DNA from: Edaphovirga cremea
GTDB lineage: Bacteria > Pseudomonadota > Gammaproteobacteria > Enterobacterales > Enterobacteriaceae
NCBI RefSeq assembly: GCF_003332275.1
Contig: NZ_QOVA01000021.1
Location: forward strand, 1-64,000
DNA length: 64,000 nt
Direction of reading: 5' to 3'
The position numbers and the translations under genes are program-made. The notes below the pieces were generated by a model that worked only from the letters and a program-made list of their open reading frames with translations, was not told the DNA's origin and ran no database searches. Numbering within the stretch: position 1 is the first letter of the stretch; each line of letters starts with the position of its first letter. Shown piece by piece: positions 1 through 10,114 of this stretch.

Positions 1-88
1 CGGGCCGTAAGTAATCCATAGATGCAAATGTCAGATCGCGATGCGCCTGTTAGGGCGCGGCTGGCAAGAGAGCCTTATAGGCGCATAT

Positions 89-113
89 GAAAAACCTCCG
101 GCTATGCCGGAGG
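89..113 (-). terminator. pepT rho-independent terminator
   Basis: On the minus strand an 8-bp perfect GC-rich stem (CCTCCGGC / GCCGGAGG, loop ATA) is followed by a T-run. It lies about 40 bases downstream of the pepT stop codon. Confidence 0.8.
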
Positions 114-152
114 ATATTTATTTATTCCTGGGTGAAAACGGCCAGGAAATCG

Positions 153-1385
153 CTATCTCTTGGCGCGCAACGCGGTCAGTTCTGCAATGCGCATAATAAC
201 GGAGACCGATTTTTCCATCCCTTCCAGCGTCACGAACTCATGTTTTCCATGGAAGTTATAGCCGCCAGTAAAGATATTCGGGCACGGCAAGCCTTTGAAT
301 GACAATTGCGCGCCGTCGGTGCCGCCGCGAATCGGTTTCATAATCGGCTCAATGTCATTATCTTTCATTGCCTGACTGGCAATCTCGATAATATGCGGAT
401 GCTCGGCCACCAGTTCACGCATGTTGTAGTAGCTGTCTTCAATCGTCACTTCAATATAGCAGTCACGATGCAGACCCTTGCCCACTTTCTTCGCAACATC
501 AATCAGATAGCGTTTACGCGTTTCAAAATTATCCCGGTTGAAATCACGTATAATGTAATGCATATCAACGCGGTCAACCGACCCTTTCAGCGAATTCAGA
601 TGGTAAAAACCCTGATAACCCTCGGTTTTCTCTGGGGTTTCATCAGCAGGCAGCTCCTGGTGGAAGCGCGTTGCCAACGACAGGGCGTTGACCATGACCC
701 CTTTCGCCGTGCCCGGATGGACGTTGTTACCGACGATTTTGACCGTCGCCGACGCCGCATTGAAATTCTCACACTCCAATTCACCGACACCGCCGCCGTC
801 CACGGTATACGCCCAATCGGCATTGAATGCCCTGACGTCAAAATGCTGCGCGCCTTTGCCGACTTCTTCGTCTGGCGTAAAGGCAACGCGGATGTCACCG
901 TACAGTTTTTTGCTGTTTTTAAGCCGCACAATGGCGGTCATGATTTCAGCGATGCCCGCTTTATCGTCAGCACCCAGCAAGGTTTTGCCATCGGTGGTGA
1001 TGAGCGTCTGCCCCAGCATCTGATGCAGAATCGGGAACATGACCGGAGACAGCACTTCGTCACCAATTCCCAGCGCAATATCCCCGCCACGGTAATCCTC
1101 AACAATCTGTGGACTGACATGTTTGCCAGAAAAATCAGGTGAGGTATCAAGATGGGAAATGAATCCAATCGTAGGCACTGGCCAGGCAACATTGCCCGGA
1201 AGCGTTCCCATTACGCAACCATGATCGCTTAGGGTGACCCTTTCAAACCCCAGTTCCCACATCTCTTTTTGCAATTCACGGGCCAGCTTCATCTGTCCAT
1301 CGGTACTTGGCACTTGCCGAACATTCGCCTTGGATTGGGTATCGAAGGAAATGTAGTGTAAAAAACGATCGAGTAGTTTATCCAT
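153..1385 (-). CDS. pepT: Peptidase T (tripeptide aminopeptidase)
   Basis: Cytoplasmic zinc-dependent M20-family aminopeptidase that removes the N-terminal residue from tripeptides. The protein is 410 residues from the ATG at 1385, close to the 408 of E. coli PepT. Metal-site motifs are visible: ISHLDTSPD near residue 80, [10 protein letters not shown] near 140, and TPDEEVGKG near 175 with the catalytic glutamate pair. The start was chosen because an AGAGGA Shine-Dalgarno lies 7 bases upstream and the protein then begins MDKLLDRF as in E. coli. An ATG two codons upstream is possible. It is transcribed away from potA. In E. coli the gene is induced anaerobically by FNR, but I see no perfect FNR box here. 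Confidence 0.96.
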   Translation of the reverse strand: MDKLLDRFLHYISFDTQSKANVRQVPSTDGQMKLARELQKEMWELGFERVTLSDHGCVMGTLPGNVAWPVPTIGFISHLDTSPDFSGKHVSPQIVEDYRGGDIALGIGDEVLSPVMFPILHQMLGQTLITTDGKTLLGADDKAGIAEIMTAIVRLKNSKKLYGDIRVAFTPDEEVGKGAQHFDVRAFNADWAYTVDGGGVGELECENFNAASATVKIVGNNVHPGTAKGVMVNALSLATRFHQELPADETPEKTEGYQGFYHLNSLKGSVDRVDMHYIIRDFNRDNFETRKRYLIDVAKKVGKGLHRDCYIEVTIEDSYYNMRELVAEHPHIIEIASQAMKDNDIEPIMKPIRGGTDGAQLSFKGLPCPNIFTGGYNFHGKHEFVTLEGMEKSVSVIMRIAELTALRAKR

Positions 1386-1573
1386 GCTCATGTCCTCTGA
1401 TTTGCGCACTTCATTATGGGCAAGCATGACCGGTTAAATATTGCGTCAGGTCATTTTTAGCCGAAGTTATTTCCTCACATATTCAATTGAACAATTTAAG
1501 TCACATTCTTTTATCAAAGTATCTTCAGGTTACTGTAAGATAATTCTTATAATTAGGACATTTCAGTATAAAA

Positions 1574-2127
1574 ATCAACCTGACACTTTTCCCCGCGAAA
1601 ACGGGGGCGGATTCCTGCTGGTACGCCGTCGATAATAAAAAGTACGGCGCAGCAGCGGAAGAACGGCTGACAAATCTGCTGGTTAGTGACGATCGCCACA
1701 CTGACACGCGGTTGTCGTGTGAAGGGCAACGTGACTGGCAGAGACCGTCAGAAACGTCTGCGCTGGCACATTTACTGTTACAAACACTTCCGCCAATTCC
1801 CAGCGCCCTACCGCCTATTCCAGAGGCGAGTCGCACGACGGAAAAAATTAAAGCTGCGGCTCCTTTGGGCGTTATCTGGCACGGTTTTTCGACCGCTCGC
1901 TGAATACAATATTCATAGGGCTGGCCCTCTTCTTTATTCGCCATAATGTCCGGGTGTTGAATACGCAGGGCAACGAAAATAACGATCGGTTCTACTGTGC
2001 CTATATTATTTACCTGGAGGCTATTTTGGTTGATTCGCTGAAAGAGGTGAGGTTATTTATTATTCTGCGCGTCGTGCTCTTTATTAATACGCTTATTTTT
2101 ATCTCATGCGTTTCATCCCCTGAATAG
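1574..2127 (+). pseudogene. Decayed GYF_2-RDD family membrane protein gene
   Basis: No intact gene fills the 985 bases between pepT and potA. Frame 2 (about 1574-1903, no good start codon) encodes a GYF_2-like segment: WYAVDNKKYG, then EERLTNLL, then DT, CEG, RDWQ and PSET in the order and spacing of that domain, followed by a Pro-rich linker. The reading then continues one frame back (1852-2127) as GRYLARFFDRSLNTIFIG and a hydrophobic stretch. That resembles the first helix of an RDD domain (RxxARxxDxxL), with a second hydrophobic segment containing YLEAILVDS. GYF_2-RDD is a known domain pairing. The frame change lies near an A-run at 1842-1847 and fits loss of one base. Family assignment is by motif recognition only. 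Nothing else in 2128-2370 is recognisable apart from a weak stem (AGGTGA/TCACCT, 2203-2227). Confidence 0.55.
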
Positions 2128-2370
2128 TGGTGCGGGTGGGTTAATCAGTCTCACCGGGGGTAACCCGCAAGGTGATTTCCACTTCGTGCTCTATGATTGA
2201 GTAGGTGAATATTAATTACTATCACCTTTAAATTTGGCGCTGGAGCAAGATTACCGTAGAATTCCTGCTCCATCTCCCTGAGTTTTGGAACCGACGTGAA
2301 GTTAACAGTTTGTTATCTCACGTTTTATTGACTCATGGCTCGCTTTACTACGGGATAGAATATTACTGGA

Positions 2371-3489
2371 ATGACTGGGAAAATCTCACTGACGCCGCTG
2401 GTCACGCTGACAGGAATCGGCAAGGCGTTTGATGGCAAAGAGATTATCAGCGACTTGAATCTCACCATCAATCACGGCGAATTTGTTACTTTGCTTGGCC
2501 CCTCCGGCTGCGGTAAAACCACCATTTTACGACTGATTGCCGGATTGGAGCAGGCCGACGCTGGCCGGGTCATCCTTGATCAGCAGGACATCACCGACAT
2601 TCCTGCCGAACATCGCCACGTAAATACCGTGTTCCAAAGCTACGCGCTTTTCCCCCACATGACGGTATTCGAAAACGTCGCTTTCGGCCTGCGGATGCAG
2701 AAAACACCCGAACACCAATTGACGCCGCGCGTTGAAGACGCCCTGCGCATGGTTCAGTTGGAGACCTTTGCCCAGCGCCGCCCGCACCAGCTTTCTGGCG
2801 GTCAGCAACAGCGCGTCGCCATCGCCCGCGCCGTGGTGAACAAACCCAAGGTGTTGCTGCTCGACGAATCCCTCTCTGCGCTGGATTACAAATTGCGCAA
2901 GCAGATGCAGAATGAACTCAAGGCGCTGCAACGCAAGCTTGGCATTACCTTTGTCTTTGTCACCCACGATCAGGAAGAAGCCCTGAGCATGTCCGATCGC
3001 ATTGTGGTCATGCGCGATGGGAAAATTGAGCAGGACGGCACGCCGCGTGAAATCTACGAGGAGCCGAAAAACCTGTTTGTCGCCAGTTTCATTGGTGAAA
3101 TCAATATCTTTGAGGCCGAGGTCATCCACCCGTTGGACAATCAGCGCGTGCGCGCCAACGTTGAAGGCCGCGAGTGCGACATCTACGTCAATACGCTGTC
3201 CGTGACGCCCGGCCAAAAGCTGAAAGTGTTGCTGCGCCCCGAAGATCTGCGGGTCGAGGAGATTGACGGCACGACGCAAAGCGAAGGGTTTATCGGCTAC
3301 GTGCGCGAACGCAACTATAAAGGAATGACGCTGGAATCCACCGTTGAGCTGGAAAATGGCAAAATGGTGATGGTCAGCGAGTTCTTCAATGAAGACGATC
3401 CGGATGTGGATCATTCGCTCAATCAGAAAATGGCCGTCACCTGGGTCGAAAGCTGGGAGGTGGTGCTGGCCGATGAAGAAATCGCGTAA
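2371..3489 (+). CDS. potA: Spermidine/putrescine ABC transporter ATP-binding subunit
   Basis: ATPase of the PotABCD polyamine importer at the inner face of the cytoplasmic membrane. The 372-residue protein has Walker A GPSGCGKT (43-50), the Q-loop at QSYAL (about 89-93), the signature LSGGQ (141-145), Walker B LLLDE (162-166) and a switch histidine in VTHDQEE. A C-terminal regulatory domain ends with [13 protein letters not shown], very like E. coli PotA (378 aa). It heads the operon; the next gene, potB, overlaps its 3' end by 17 bases. Confidence 0.97.
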   Translation: MTGKISLTPLVTLTGIGKAFDGKEIISDLNLTINHGEFVTLLGPSGCGKTTILRLIAGLEQADAGRVILDQQDITDIPAEHRHVNTVFQSYALFPHMTVFENVAFGLRMQKTPEHQLTPRVEDALRMVQLETFAQRRPHQLSGGQQQRVAIARAVVNKPKVLLLDESLSALDYKLRKQMQNELKALQRKLGITFVFVTHDQEEALSMSDRIVVMRDGKIEQDGTPREIYEEPKNLFVASFIGEINIFEAEVIHPLDNQRVRANVEGRECDIYVNTLSVTPGQKLKVLLRPEDLRVEEIDGTTQSEGFIGYVRERNYKGMTLESTVELENGKMVMVSEFFNEDDPDVDHSLNQKMAVTWVESWEVVLADEEIA

Positions 3490-4333
3490 ACGCTTCCAAA
3501 AGGTGGTGATTACCACCGTTGTCGGCTGGCTGGCCCTGTTTGTTTTTCTGCCCAATCTGATGATTATTGTCACCAGTTTCCTGACGCGTGACGATGCCAA
3601 TCTGGTGCAGATGGTTTTCACCCTGGACAATTATAGCCGTCTGCTCGATCCGCTTTATGCGCAGGTTCTGCTCCACTCGCTGAATATGGCGCTGATCGCC
3701 ACGTTCTGCTGCCTGTTGATTGGTTATCCGTTCGCCTTCATTTTGGCGCGGCTACCGGCCAAAGTTCGTCCTTTGCTGCTGTTTTTGTTGATTGTTCCCT
3801 TTTGGACCAACTCGCTGATCCGCATTTATGGCCTGAAAATATTCCTCAGCAGTCGCGGTTATCTCAATGAGTTCCTGTTGTGGATTGGCCTGATTGATAA
3901 GCCGTTGCGCATTATGTATACCCCTGAAGCGGTGATTCTGGGGCTGATCTACATTTTGCTGCCGTTTATGGTGATGCCACTCTATTCGAGTATTGAGAAA
4001 CTGGATAAATCCTGTCTGGAGGCAGCACGCGATCTGGGTGCCAGCAAGTTTCAGACCTTCATGCGCATTGTCATTCCGCTGACGATGCCGGGGATTGTGG
4101 CGGGTTGTCTGCTGGTGCTTCTCCCTGCGATGGGGCTTTTTTACGTTTCGGATCTGATGGGCGGCGCGAAAAATCTGCTGATCGGCAACGTCATCAAGAG
4201 CCAGTTCCTGAATATCCGCGACTGGCCTTTTGGTGCGGCGACCAGTATTTGCCTGACATTGCTGATGGGGCTGATGCTGTTCATCTACTATCGCGCAGCG
4301 AAACTGCTGAATAAAAGGGTGGACCTGGAATGA
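3473..4333 (+). CDS. potB: Spermidine/putrescine ABC transporter permease PotB
   Basis: Inner-membrane permease half of the polyamine importer. From the ATG at 3473 the protein is 286 residues, with about six hydrophobic segments and the permease coupling motif [14 protein letters not shown] that contacts PotA. Upstream in-frame codons exist inside potA, but this start gives a protein beginning [19 protein letters not shown], collinear with E. coli PotB. Translation is probably coupled to potA, since the frames overlap by 17 bases. It ends in an ATGA overlap with potC. Confidence 0.95.
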   Translation: MKKSRKRFQKVVITTVVGWLALFVFLPNLMIIVTSFLTRDDANLVQMVFTLDNYSRLLDPLYAQVLLHSLNMALIATFCCLLIGYPFAFILARLPAKVRPLLLFLLIVPFWTNSLIRIYGLKIFLSSRGYLNEFLLWIGLIDKPLRIMYTPEAVILGLIYILLPFMVMPLYSSIEKLDKSCLEAARDLGASKFQTFMRIVIPLTMPGIVAGCLLVLLPAMGLFYVSDLMGGAKNLLIGNVIKSQFLNIRDWPFGAATSICLTLLMGLMLFIYYRAAKLLNKRVDLE

Positions 4334-5106
4334 CCGGACGCCTGTTACGCGGTGGTTTCATGACCATCATCTACGCTTATCTCTATATTCCGATCATTAT
4401 TCTGATCGCCAACTCGTTCAATTCATCGCGTTTTGGTTTCAGTTGGCAAGGTTTCACCACCAACTGGTACAGCATGCTGATGAATAATGACAGCCTGTTG
4501 CAGGCCGCCAACCATTCGGTGACCATGGCGGTACTTTCCGCCAGCTTTGCGACGCTGATTGGTTCCTTAACGGCGGTCGCGCTCTATCGCTATCGTTTCC
4601 GCGGCAAACCCTTTGTCAGCGGAATGCTGTTTGTGGTGATGATGTCGCCGGATATTGTGATGGCGATTTCGCTGCTGGTGCTGTTCATGCTGCTGGGGAT
4701 CTCGCTGGGCTTCTGGTCACTGCTGTTTTCACATATCACCTTCTGCCTGCCGTTTGTGGTGGTCACGGTGTATTCCCGGCTGAAGGGGTTTGACGTCAAG
4801 ATGCTTGAGGCCGCACGGGATTTGGGTGCCAGTGAAATCACCATCCTGCGCAAAATCATTCTGCCGCTGGCAATGCCCGCGGTGGCGGCAGGCTGGCTGC
4901 TGAGTTTTACCTTGTCCATGGACGATGTCGTGGTGTCGTCATTCGTGACAGGGCCAAGTTATGAAATTCTGCCGTTGAAAATTTATTCGATGGTTAAAGT
5001 CGGTGTCTCTCCCGAAGTGAATGCGCTGGCTACTATTTTGCTGATCCTGTCGTTGTTGCTGGTGATTGCCAGCCAACTCATTTTGCGGGATCGAACCAAG
5101 ATTTAA
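4330..5106 (+). CDS. potC: Spermidine/putrescine ABC transporter permease PotC
   Basis: Second inner-membrane permease of the PotABCD importer, 258 residues (E. coli 264). It has six hydrophobic helices and the EAA coupling loop [14 protein letters not shown]. The start ATG overlaps the potB stop as ATGA, typical of coupled translation. The sequence is nearly collinear with E. coli PotC but is a few residues shorter at the C-terminus, ending LILRDRTKI. Confidence 0.96.
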   Translation: MTGRLLRGGFMTIIYAYLYIPIIILIANSFNSSRFGFSWQGFTTNWYSMLMNNDSLLQAANHSVTMAVLSASFATLIGSLTAVALYRYRFRGKPFVSGMLFVVMMSPDIVMAISLLVLFMLLGISLGFWSLLFSHITFCLPFVVVTVYSRLKGFDVKMLEAARDLGASEITILRKIILPLAMPAVAAGWLLSFTLSMDDVVVSSFVTGPSYEILPLKIYSMVKVGVSPEVNALATILLILSLLLVIASQLILRDRTKI

Positions 5107-5158
5107 ATTCACCTGGGGGGTCGCAAGCGCCCCTCGCTTTCATTATGGGGACTGTAAG

Positions 5159-6202
5159 ATGAAGAAATGGGTATCGCAGCTTGCTGCTGGATTAATCACG
5201 CTATGCGTAGGTGCCGCGAGCGCCGCAGATAATAAAACCCTCTATTTCTACAATTGGACTGAATATGTTCCGCCGGGGTTGCTGGAGCAGTTCACCAAAG
5301 AAACGGGAATCAAGGTGATCTATTCCACCTATGAATCCAACGAAACCATGTATGCCAAACTCAAGACCTACAAAGATGGCGCCTATGATTTGGTGGTGCC
5401 GTCGACCTACTTTATCGCCAAAATGCGTAATGAAGGCATGCTGCAAAAGATCGACAAGAGCAAGCTTGCGCATTTTTCCGTCCTCGATCCCAATCTGCTG
5501 AACAAACCGTTCGACCCCAACAATGACTACTCCATTCCTTACATCTGGGGCGCGACGGCGATCGGCGTCAATGCCGACAAGATTGATCCGTCCACCGTCA
5601 CCCGTTGGGTCGATCTGTGGAAACCAGAGTACAAGGGCAGTTTGCTGCTGACCGATGACGCGCGCGAAGTCTTTCAGGTTGCGCTGCGCAAACTCGGTTA
5701 TTCCGGCAATACCACCGATCCCAAACAAATTGAAGAAGCCTATAACGAGTTGAAAAAGCTGATGCCAAACGTGCTGGCCTTTAACTCGGACAACCCCGCC
5801 AATCCGTTCATGGAAGGTGAAGTGAATTTGGGTATGGTGTGGAATGGCTCCGCGTATGTCGCCCGTCAGGCCGGTACGCCGCTGGTGATCGTCTGGCCTG
5901 AAGAGGGCGGAATTTTCTGGATGGACAGCCTGGCCATCCCGGCAAATGCCAAAAACGTCGAGGGCGCGCACAAGCTGATCGACTTCCTGCTGCGTCCTGA
6001 AATCGCGGCGCAAGTGGCGGAAACCATTGGTTATCCAACGCCAAATCTGCCAGCCAGGAAGCTGTTGCCAAAAGAGGTGACGGAAGATAAATCACTCTAT
6101 CCAGACGCCGATATCATTGAAAAAGGCGAGTGGCAGAATGATGTCGGCAGTGCCAGCGAACTGTATGAAACCTTGTACCAGAAATTGAAAGCCGGTCATT
6201 AA
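5159..6202 (+). CDS. potD: Spermidine/putrescine periplasmic binding protein
   Basis: Periplasmic substrate-binding protein of the polyamine importer. From the ATG at 5159 the protein is 347 residues with a Sec signal peptide (MKKWVSQLAAGLITLC, cleavage after about ASA). The mature part begins with the family hallmark LYFYNWTEYVPPGLL. A GGGGAC ribosome-binding sequence precedes this start; the longer open frame from 5066 runs through potC and is not needed. It is the last gene of potABCD, followed by a strong hairpin. Confidence 0.96.
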   Translation: MKKWVSQLAAGLITLCVGAASAADNKTLYFYNWTEYVPPGLLEQFTKETGIKVIYSTYESNETMYAKLKTYKDGAYDLVVPSTYFIAKMRNEGMLQKIDKSKLAHFSVLDPNLLNKPFDPNNDYSIPYIWGATAIGVNADKIDPSTVTRWVDLWKPEYKGSLLLTDDAREVFQVALRKLGYSGNTTDPKQIEEAYNELKKLMPNVLAFNSDNPANPFMEGEVNLGMVWNGSAYVARQAGTPLVIVWPEEGGIFWMDSLAIPANAKNVEGAHKLIDFLLRPEIAAQVAETIGYPTPNLPARKLLPKEVTEDKSLYPDADIIEKGEWQNDVGSASELYETLYQKLKAGH

Positions 6203-6210
6203 TCGTGACG

Positions 6211-6241
6211 CCGCCGGGCAGAGCGTGACTCTGCCCGGCGG
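6211..6241. terminator. Hairpin between convergent potD and cobB
   Basis: A perfect 13-bp stem (CCGCCGGGCAGAG / CTCTGCCCGGCGG) with a 5-base loop starts 9 bases after the potD stop. There is no clear U-run on either side, so it may act as an mRNA 3'-end stabiliser as much as a terminator. Confidence 0.55.
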
Positions 6242-6253
6242 GTAAGAGATCGG

Positions 6254-6301
6254 GTTTGCAACGGATGCTTGTTGCCGTTGTTTGCAACGGATGCTTGTTG
6301 C
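6254..6301. repeat. 22-bp direct repeat, two exact copies
   Basis: The 22-base unit beginning GTTTGCAACGGATG occurs at 6254-6275 and 6280-6301, separated by 4 bases, between potD and the end of cobB. No function is apparent. Confidence 0.85.
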
Positions 6302-6318
6302 AAACAACAGGCTGGTCG

Positions 6319-7137
6319 CTAGTGTTTGTTGTGCTTAAAACTACTGACAAACTCAGGCACAACCTCACTCGCCGGGCCGTAATGCTTCTCGGTAAACTGG
6401 CTCTCAATCTGACTTGGCTCAAGATTCAGTTCAACCGTATGCGCGCCACCGAGCCGCGCTTCATGCACAAACCCCGCCGCCGGATAGACATGCCCCGACG
6501 TACCAATGGCAATAAAGAAATCAGCCTTTGCCAGCGCGTGATAGATATCATCCATCCCCAGCGGCATTTCACCAAACCAGACCACATGCGGACGCAACGG
6601 TGCCGGGAACTGGCAGCAGTGACAGCGATCGTCTTCGTTCAGATCCCCCGGCCAATCAAGCACCTGCCCCGATTTCGAACAGCGGACTTTAAGTAATTCA
6701 CCGTGCATATGAATTATGCGGCGATTGCCGGCCCGCTCGTGCAAATTGTCGATGTTCTGCGTTACCAGCACAAAATTGTCGCCGAGCACGGACTCCAGCT
6801 CGGCCAGCGCCACGTGCGCCGCATTCGGTGCAATTTCAGGCTGTTGCAGTTGGCGGCGGCGTTCATTATAGAACTGCTGCACCAACTGGGGATTTCGCTG
6901 GAATCCTTCCGGCGTCGCCACATCCTCTACGTTGTGTTCTTCCCACAGGCCGTCAGCGGCGCGGAAAGTACGAATACCTGATTCAGCGGATATCCCTGCG
7001 CCGGTCAGTACCACCACGAACGGTTTTTTCATCTCTGTCGCTGCCATGCTGTCCCTATGGAAAATGCGTGAACGAAAACGTTGATGACGCAAGCGCTTAT
7101 TCTTGCGAAACCGACACAGCCGATGGCGTGTGCGCAT
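6319..7137 (-). CDS. cobB: NAD-dependent protein deacylase (sirtuin) CobB
   Basis: NAD+-dependent lysine deacetylase/desuccinylase of the sirtuin family; in E. coli and Salmonella it reactivates acetylated acetyl-CoA synthetase. The sequence shows the NAD-binding [14 protein letters not shown], the QNIDNLHE motif, the catalytic histidine in IHMHGE, and cysteines (KVRC, then CHCC) where the structural zinc is bound. The 272-residue protein includes the Arg-rich N-terminal extension (RFRKNKR) of the long CobB form. The start at 7137 was picked for an AAGGAG sequence about 8 bases upstream; a GTG two codons earlier is too close to it. Confidence 0.95.
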   Translation of the reverse strand: MRTRHRLCRFRKNKRLRHQRFRSRIFHRDSMAATEMKKPFVVVLTGAGISAESGIRTFRAADGLWEEHNVEDVATPEGFQRNPQLVQQFYNERRRQLQQPEIAPNAAHVALAELESVLGDNFVLVTQNIDNLHERAGNRRIIHMHGELLKVRCSKSGQVLDWPGDLNEDDRCHCCQFPAPLRPHVVWFGEMPLGMDDIYHALAKADFFIAIGTSGHVYPAAGFVHEARLGGAHTVELNLEPSQIESQFTEKHYGPASEVVPEFVSSFKHNKH

Positions 7138-7167
7138 AACCACTGCTCCTTACTCAACTCAGAAGAG

Positions 7168-8076
7168 TTACCCTGCCAGGTTTAGAAAAGCTGCACCACG
7201 CACACCGCCTGCATCGCCATAACGCGCTTTTTCAATGCGCGGTAGCTTTGCCACTTTCAGTAAGTGAGCGGGCAAACGTGCCGGTAACGCCTGGTAGATT
7301 TCATCAAAATTCGATAAACCGCCACCTATCACCACTAAATGGGGATCAATAATGGTCAGTAAATTACCCAGGCAAATCGCCAGAACATCAAAAAAACGTT
7401 CTACATGTGCCGTCGCCGCTGGTTCACCCGCACGATAATGCGCAATGATCGTCTGCGCAGGCAAGTGCTGTCCGTTAAAGTGCTGATAGAGCCATTCAAA
7501 ACCTCGGCCTGATATGTAATTTTCTATGCAACCGTGATTTCCACAACCGCAGGGAACGCGAGGAATATCACGCCCCAGCACCTCAAGCGCATCGACCGGC
7601 AGGCGAAAATGACCAAATTCCCCGGTAATGAAGTTTTTGCCGGAAAAAACCTTGCCGTCGATCACCAATCCGCCACCGAGGCCGGTACCCAGAATGATCC
7701 CCAACACGCTGGGATAGCGCCGGAACTCTTCGTCCCAGGCTTCAGACAGGGCAAAACAGTTGGCGTCATTATCAATGCGCACTTCACGCGCAAGCAACCG
7801 CGCCAAATCGCCTTGCAGCGGTTTACCCATTGCCGCCGGGACATTGGCTGTAAACAGCGTTCCGTCCTCGTTCGGCAAACCGGGGATGCCAATGCCGATT
7901 CTGCCCTGCACGCCAAAATGCGCGTCAGCCTCAAGGGTTAATGCCACCAGCGTGTTCAGCAGTGCAGTATAGTCCTCACGCGGCGTCGCGACGCGTTTTT
8001 GCCAGACGCGTTGCAGTTGGGCATCAAACACACCCAGCTCGATTTTTGTGCCGCCCATGTCAAAACCGTAGTACAT
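7168..8076 (-). CDS. nagK: N-acetyl-D-glucosamine kinase
   Basis: ROK-family kinase that phosphorylates GlcNAc released in murein recycling. The 302-residue protein (E. coli 303) begins [18 protein letters not shown] (ATP-binding phosphate-1 motif). It carries the ROK zinc motif [15 protein letters not shown] near residue 180 and the GTGLGGG phosphate-2 loop near 130. The order nagK-cobB matches E. coli. Another recycling gene, nagZ, lies 10 kb away. Confidence 0.95.
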   Translation of the reverse strand: MYYGFDMGGTKIELGVFDAQLQRVWQKRVATPREDYTALLNTLVALTLEADAHFGVQGRIGIGIPGLPNEDGTLFTANVPAAMGKPLQGDLARLLAREVRIDNDANCFALSEAWDEEFRRYPSVLGIILGTGLGGGLVIDGKVFSGKNFITGEFGHFRLPVDALEVLGRDIPRVPCGCGNHGCIENYISGRGFEWLYQHFNGQHLPAQTIIAHYRAGEPAATAHVERFFDVLAICLGNLLTIIDPHLVVIGGGLSNFDEIYQALPARLPAHLLKVAKLPRIEKARYGDAGGVRGAAFLNLAG

Positions 8077-8159
8077 CGCTGACGCCCCTGTTGCCTATTT
8101 TGTCGTCTCAGGCCCGGTTCGGTCTGGCCGCAATTATTGGCTGCAATTGTTGGCCGTAA

Positions 8160-9410
8160 TTACTGCCCGCCGCTCAACACCCTGGCCGGATCGATGCGGC
8201 TGGCGCGTCGTGCAGGATACCAACTGGCCAGCAAACTCAACGCGATGGCGGTAAACAACACAATGCCGACATCCGACCAATGCAGTTCCGACGGCAGGAA
8301 ATCAATAAAATAGATATCACCCGACAGGAACTGGTGCCCGATCAGCGTTTCCAGCCCTTTGATAATAGGCGTCAATTGCAGCGCGGCAATCACCCCGACG
8401 ATCACCCCGGTCACGCTGCCCGCCAATCCCGCCAGCAGGCCATACCAAATAAAGATGGCGCGGATCAGCCGATCCTTCGCCCCCAGGGTACGCAGCACGG
8501 CGATATCGGTGCTCTTGTCTTTCACCGCCATCACCAGCGTGGAGACAATATTGAAACAGGCGACGCTAATCACCAGCGCCATCGCCAGATACATGATGGC
8601 GCGAACCATCTGGATATCGCGGAACATGTAGCCGTAGGTACCGATCCAACTGCGGATATAGACGTAGGATTGGGTCACTTCACCGGCGTCACGCACCAGT
8701 TTGTTGGCGGCAAAGACATCGTTCACTTTGATCGCAATACCGGTCACGCTGTCGCCCATATCGAGATAGTGCTGGGCATCCGCCAGTGGCACCATCGCCA
8801 GACTGTGATCGAGCTGACCACTCAACGCAATGATACCGCTGACCAGCAAACGGATGCGTTTCGGCTGCAGCAGTTTCATCTGCGGATCGCTATTGGGGAT
8901 CATCACCGTCACCCAATCACCCTCTTGCACATTCAGGGTATCAGCGACGCCTTTCCCGAGGATCACCTGCTGCTCGCCCGGCTTGAAGCGCTGCCAGGCG
9001 TTGTTTTGTACAAAATGCGGCAAGGCGCTGAGGTGGCTCTCCTGCTCAGGATCCACCCCTTTCACCTGTACGGCCAGCAGTTTGGCACCGCTCTCCATCA
9101 GGCCGGTAAAATTGATGTACGGCGCGGCGGCGTCAATGCCCGCCACTTTTTCAATGCGCGGCAAAATATCCTGCCAGCCGGAGAACGGCTGTTTGACCGG
9201 CTCAATTTCCCCGTGCGGCACCACCGCCAGAATGCGGCCTTTCAACTCGCGTTCGAAGCCGTTCATCGCACTCAAGCCGACGATCAGCACCGCCACGCCC
9301 AGCGCAATCCCTACCGTTGAAATCACCGAGATCAGCGACACCATGCCACTGCGGCGGCGTCCGCGACTGAAACGCAGGCCCAAAAGTAACGAAAGTGGCA
9401 TCCCTGACAT
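8160..9410 (-). CDS. lolE: Lipoprotein-releasing ABC transporter permease LolE
   Basis: Inner-membrane subunit of LolCDE, which extracts mature lipoproteins from the inner membrane and hands them to LolA. The protein is 416 residues (E. coli 414) with one N-terminal membrane helix, a large periplasmic domain and three C-terminal helices. It ends [20 protein letters not shown] as in E. coli. Its ATG shares one base with the lolD stop (TAATG), so translation is coupled. It is the last gene of lolCDE. Confidence 0.96.
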   Translation of the reverse strand: MSGMPLSLLLGLRFSRGRRRSGMVSLISVISTVGIALGVAVLIVGLSAMNGFERELKGRILAVVPHGEIEPVKQPFSGWQDILPRIEKVAGIDAAAPYINFTGLMESGAKLLAVQVKGVDPEQESHLSALPHFVQNNAWQRFKPGEQQVILGKGVADTLNVQEGDWVTVMIPNSDPQMKLLQPKRIRLLVSGIIALSGQLDHSLAMVPLADAQHYLDMGDSVTGIAIKVNDVFAANKLVRDAGEVTQSYVYIRSWIGTYGYMFRDIQMVRAIMYLAMALVISVACFNIVSTLVMAVKDKSTDIAVLRTLGAKDRLIRAIFIWYGLLAGLAGSVTGVIVGVIAALQLTPIIKGLETLIGHQFLSGDIYFIDFLPSELHWSDVGIVLFTAIALSLLASWYPARRASRIDPARVLSGGQ

Positions 9411-10114
9411 TACAGCGCTCCCAGCAGGGTGGAATCCGGCTGCAATTGACCATCGCGCATTTCCAGTTGACGGCTCAGGCGCTGGGCGAGTTGCAAGGCG
9501 TGCGTCACCACCAGGAAAGCGGTGCCCTGGCGGACATTGAGCTCGCCAAGCAGATCAAAAATGCTGTCGGCGGTGCGCTGATCGAGATTGCCGGTAGGTT
9601 CATCCGCCAGAACCAGCGACGGATTATTGACCAGCGCACGGGCTATCGCCACGCGCTGGCGTTCGCCGCCGGACAGCTCTGAAGGGCGGTGATGGGCGCG
9701 TTTCTCCAGCCCCACCGCCGTCAGCATCGCCCGCGCTTTCTCCTGAATGTCGGCACTCTTGCCACCGCCGATCAGCAGCGGCATCGCGACGTTTTCCAGC
9801 GCGCTGAAGTCCGGCAACAGATGGTGGAACTGATAGATAAATCCGAGCTGGCTGTTGCGCAGTTCAGCCTTGGCAGCCGATGACATGCCGTTAAGCGACG
9901 TGCCTTTGAAAATCACTTCGCCGGAGGTCGGGGTATCCAGACCGCCGAGCAGATGCAGCAACGTACTTTTCCCCGAACCCGAACTGCCCACAATCGCCAT
10001 CATCTCACCCGGCTGCATGGCAAACGTGACATTACGCAATACGTCGGTATGCAGCTTGCCTTCCTGATAGGTCTTGCACAGGTTGTCACACTGCAACAAA
10101 AGTTGGTTACTCAT
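9410..10114 (-). CDS. lolD: Lipoprotein-releasing ABC transporter ATPase LolD
   Basis: Cytoplasmic ATPase of LolCDE. From the ATG at 10114 the protein is 234 residues with Walker A GSSGSGKS (43-50), the LolD-specific [11 protein letters not shown], signature LSGGE (147-151) and Walker [14 protein letters not shown] longer frame from 10183 exists inside lolC, but the start at 10114 overlaps the lolC stop by 8 bases (ATGAGTAA) and gives the standard N-terminus. Confidence 0.96.
   Translation of the reverse strand: MSNQLLLQCDNLCKTYQEGKLHTDVLRNVTFAMQPGEMMAIVGSSGSGKSTLLHLLGGLDTPTSGEVIFKGTSLNGMSSAAKAELRNSQLGFIYQFHHLLPDFSALENVAMPLLIGGGKSADIQEKARAMLTAVGLEKRAHHRPSELSGGERQRVAIARALVNNPSLVLADEPTGNLDQRTADSIFDLLGELNVRQGTAFLVVTHALQLAQRLSRQLEMRDGQLQPDSTLLGAL

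Noticed and set aside
1525..1944. Minus-strand frame of 139 codons between pepT and potA
   Set aside because: It overlaps the GYF_2-RDD remnant on the other strand, which explains the sequence better; the minus frame matches nothing.
2527..3630. Long minus-strand open frame (367 codons) opposite potA
   Set aside because: It mirrors the coding frame of a clearly conserved gene. It is a composition shadow with no family motif.
8280..9320. 346-codon plus-strand frame opposite lolE
   Set aside because: Rich in His, Arg and Gln as expected for an antisense frame of a GC-rich gene; no domain or start signal.
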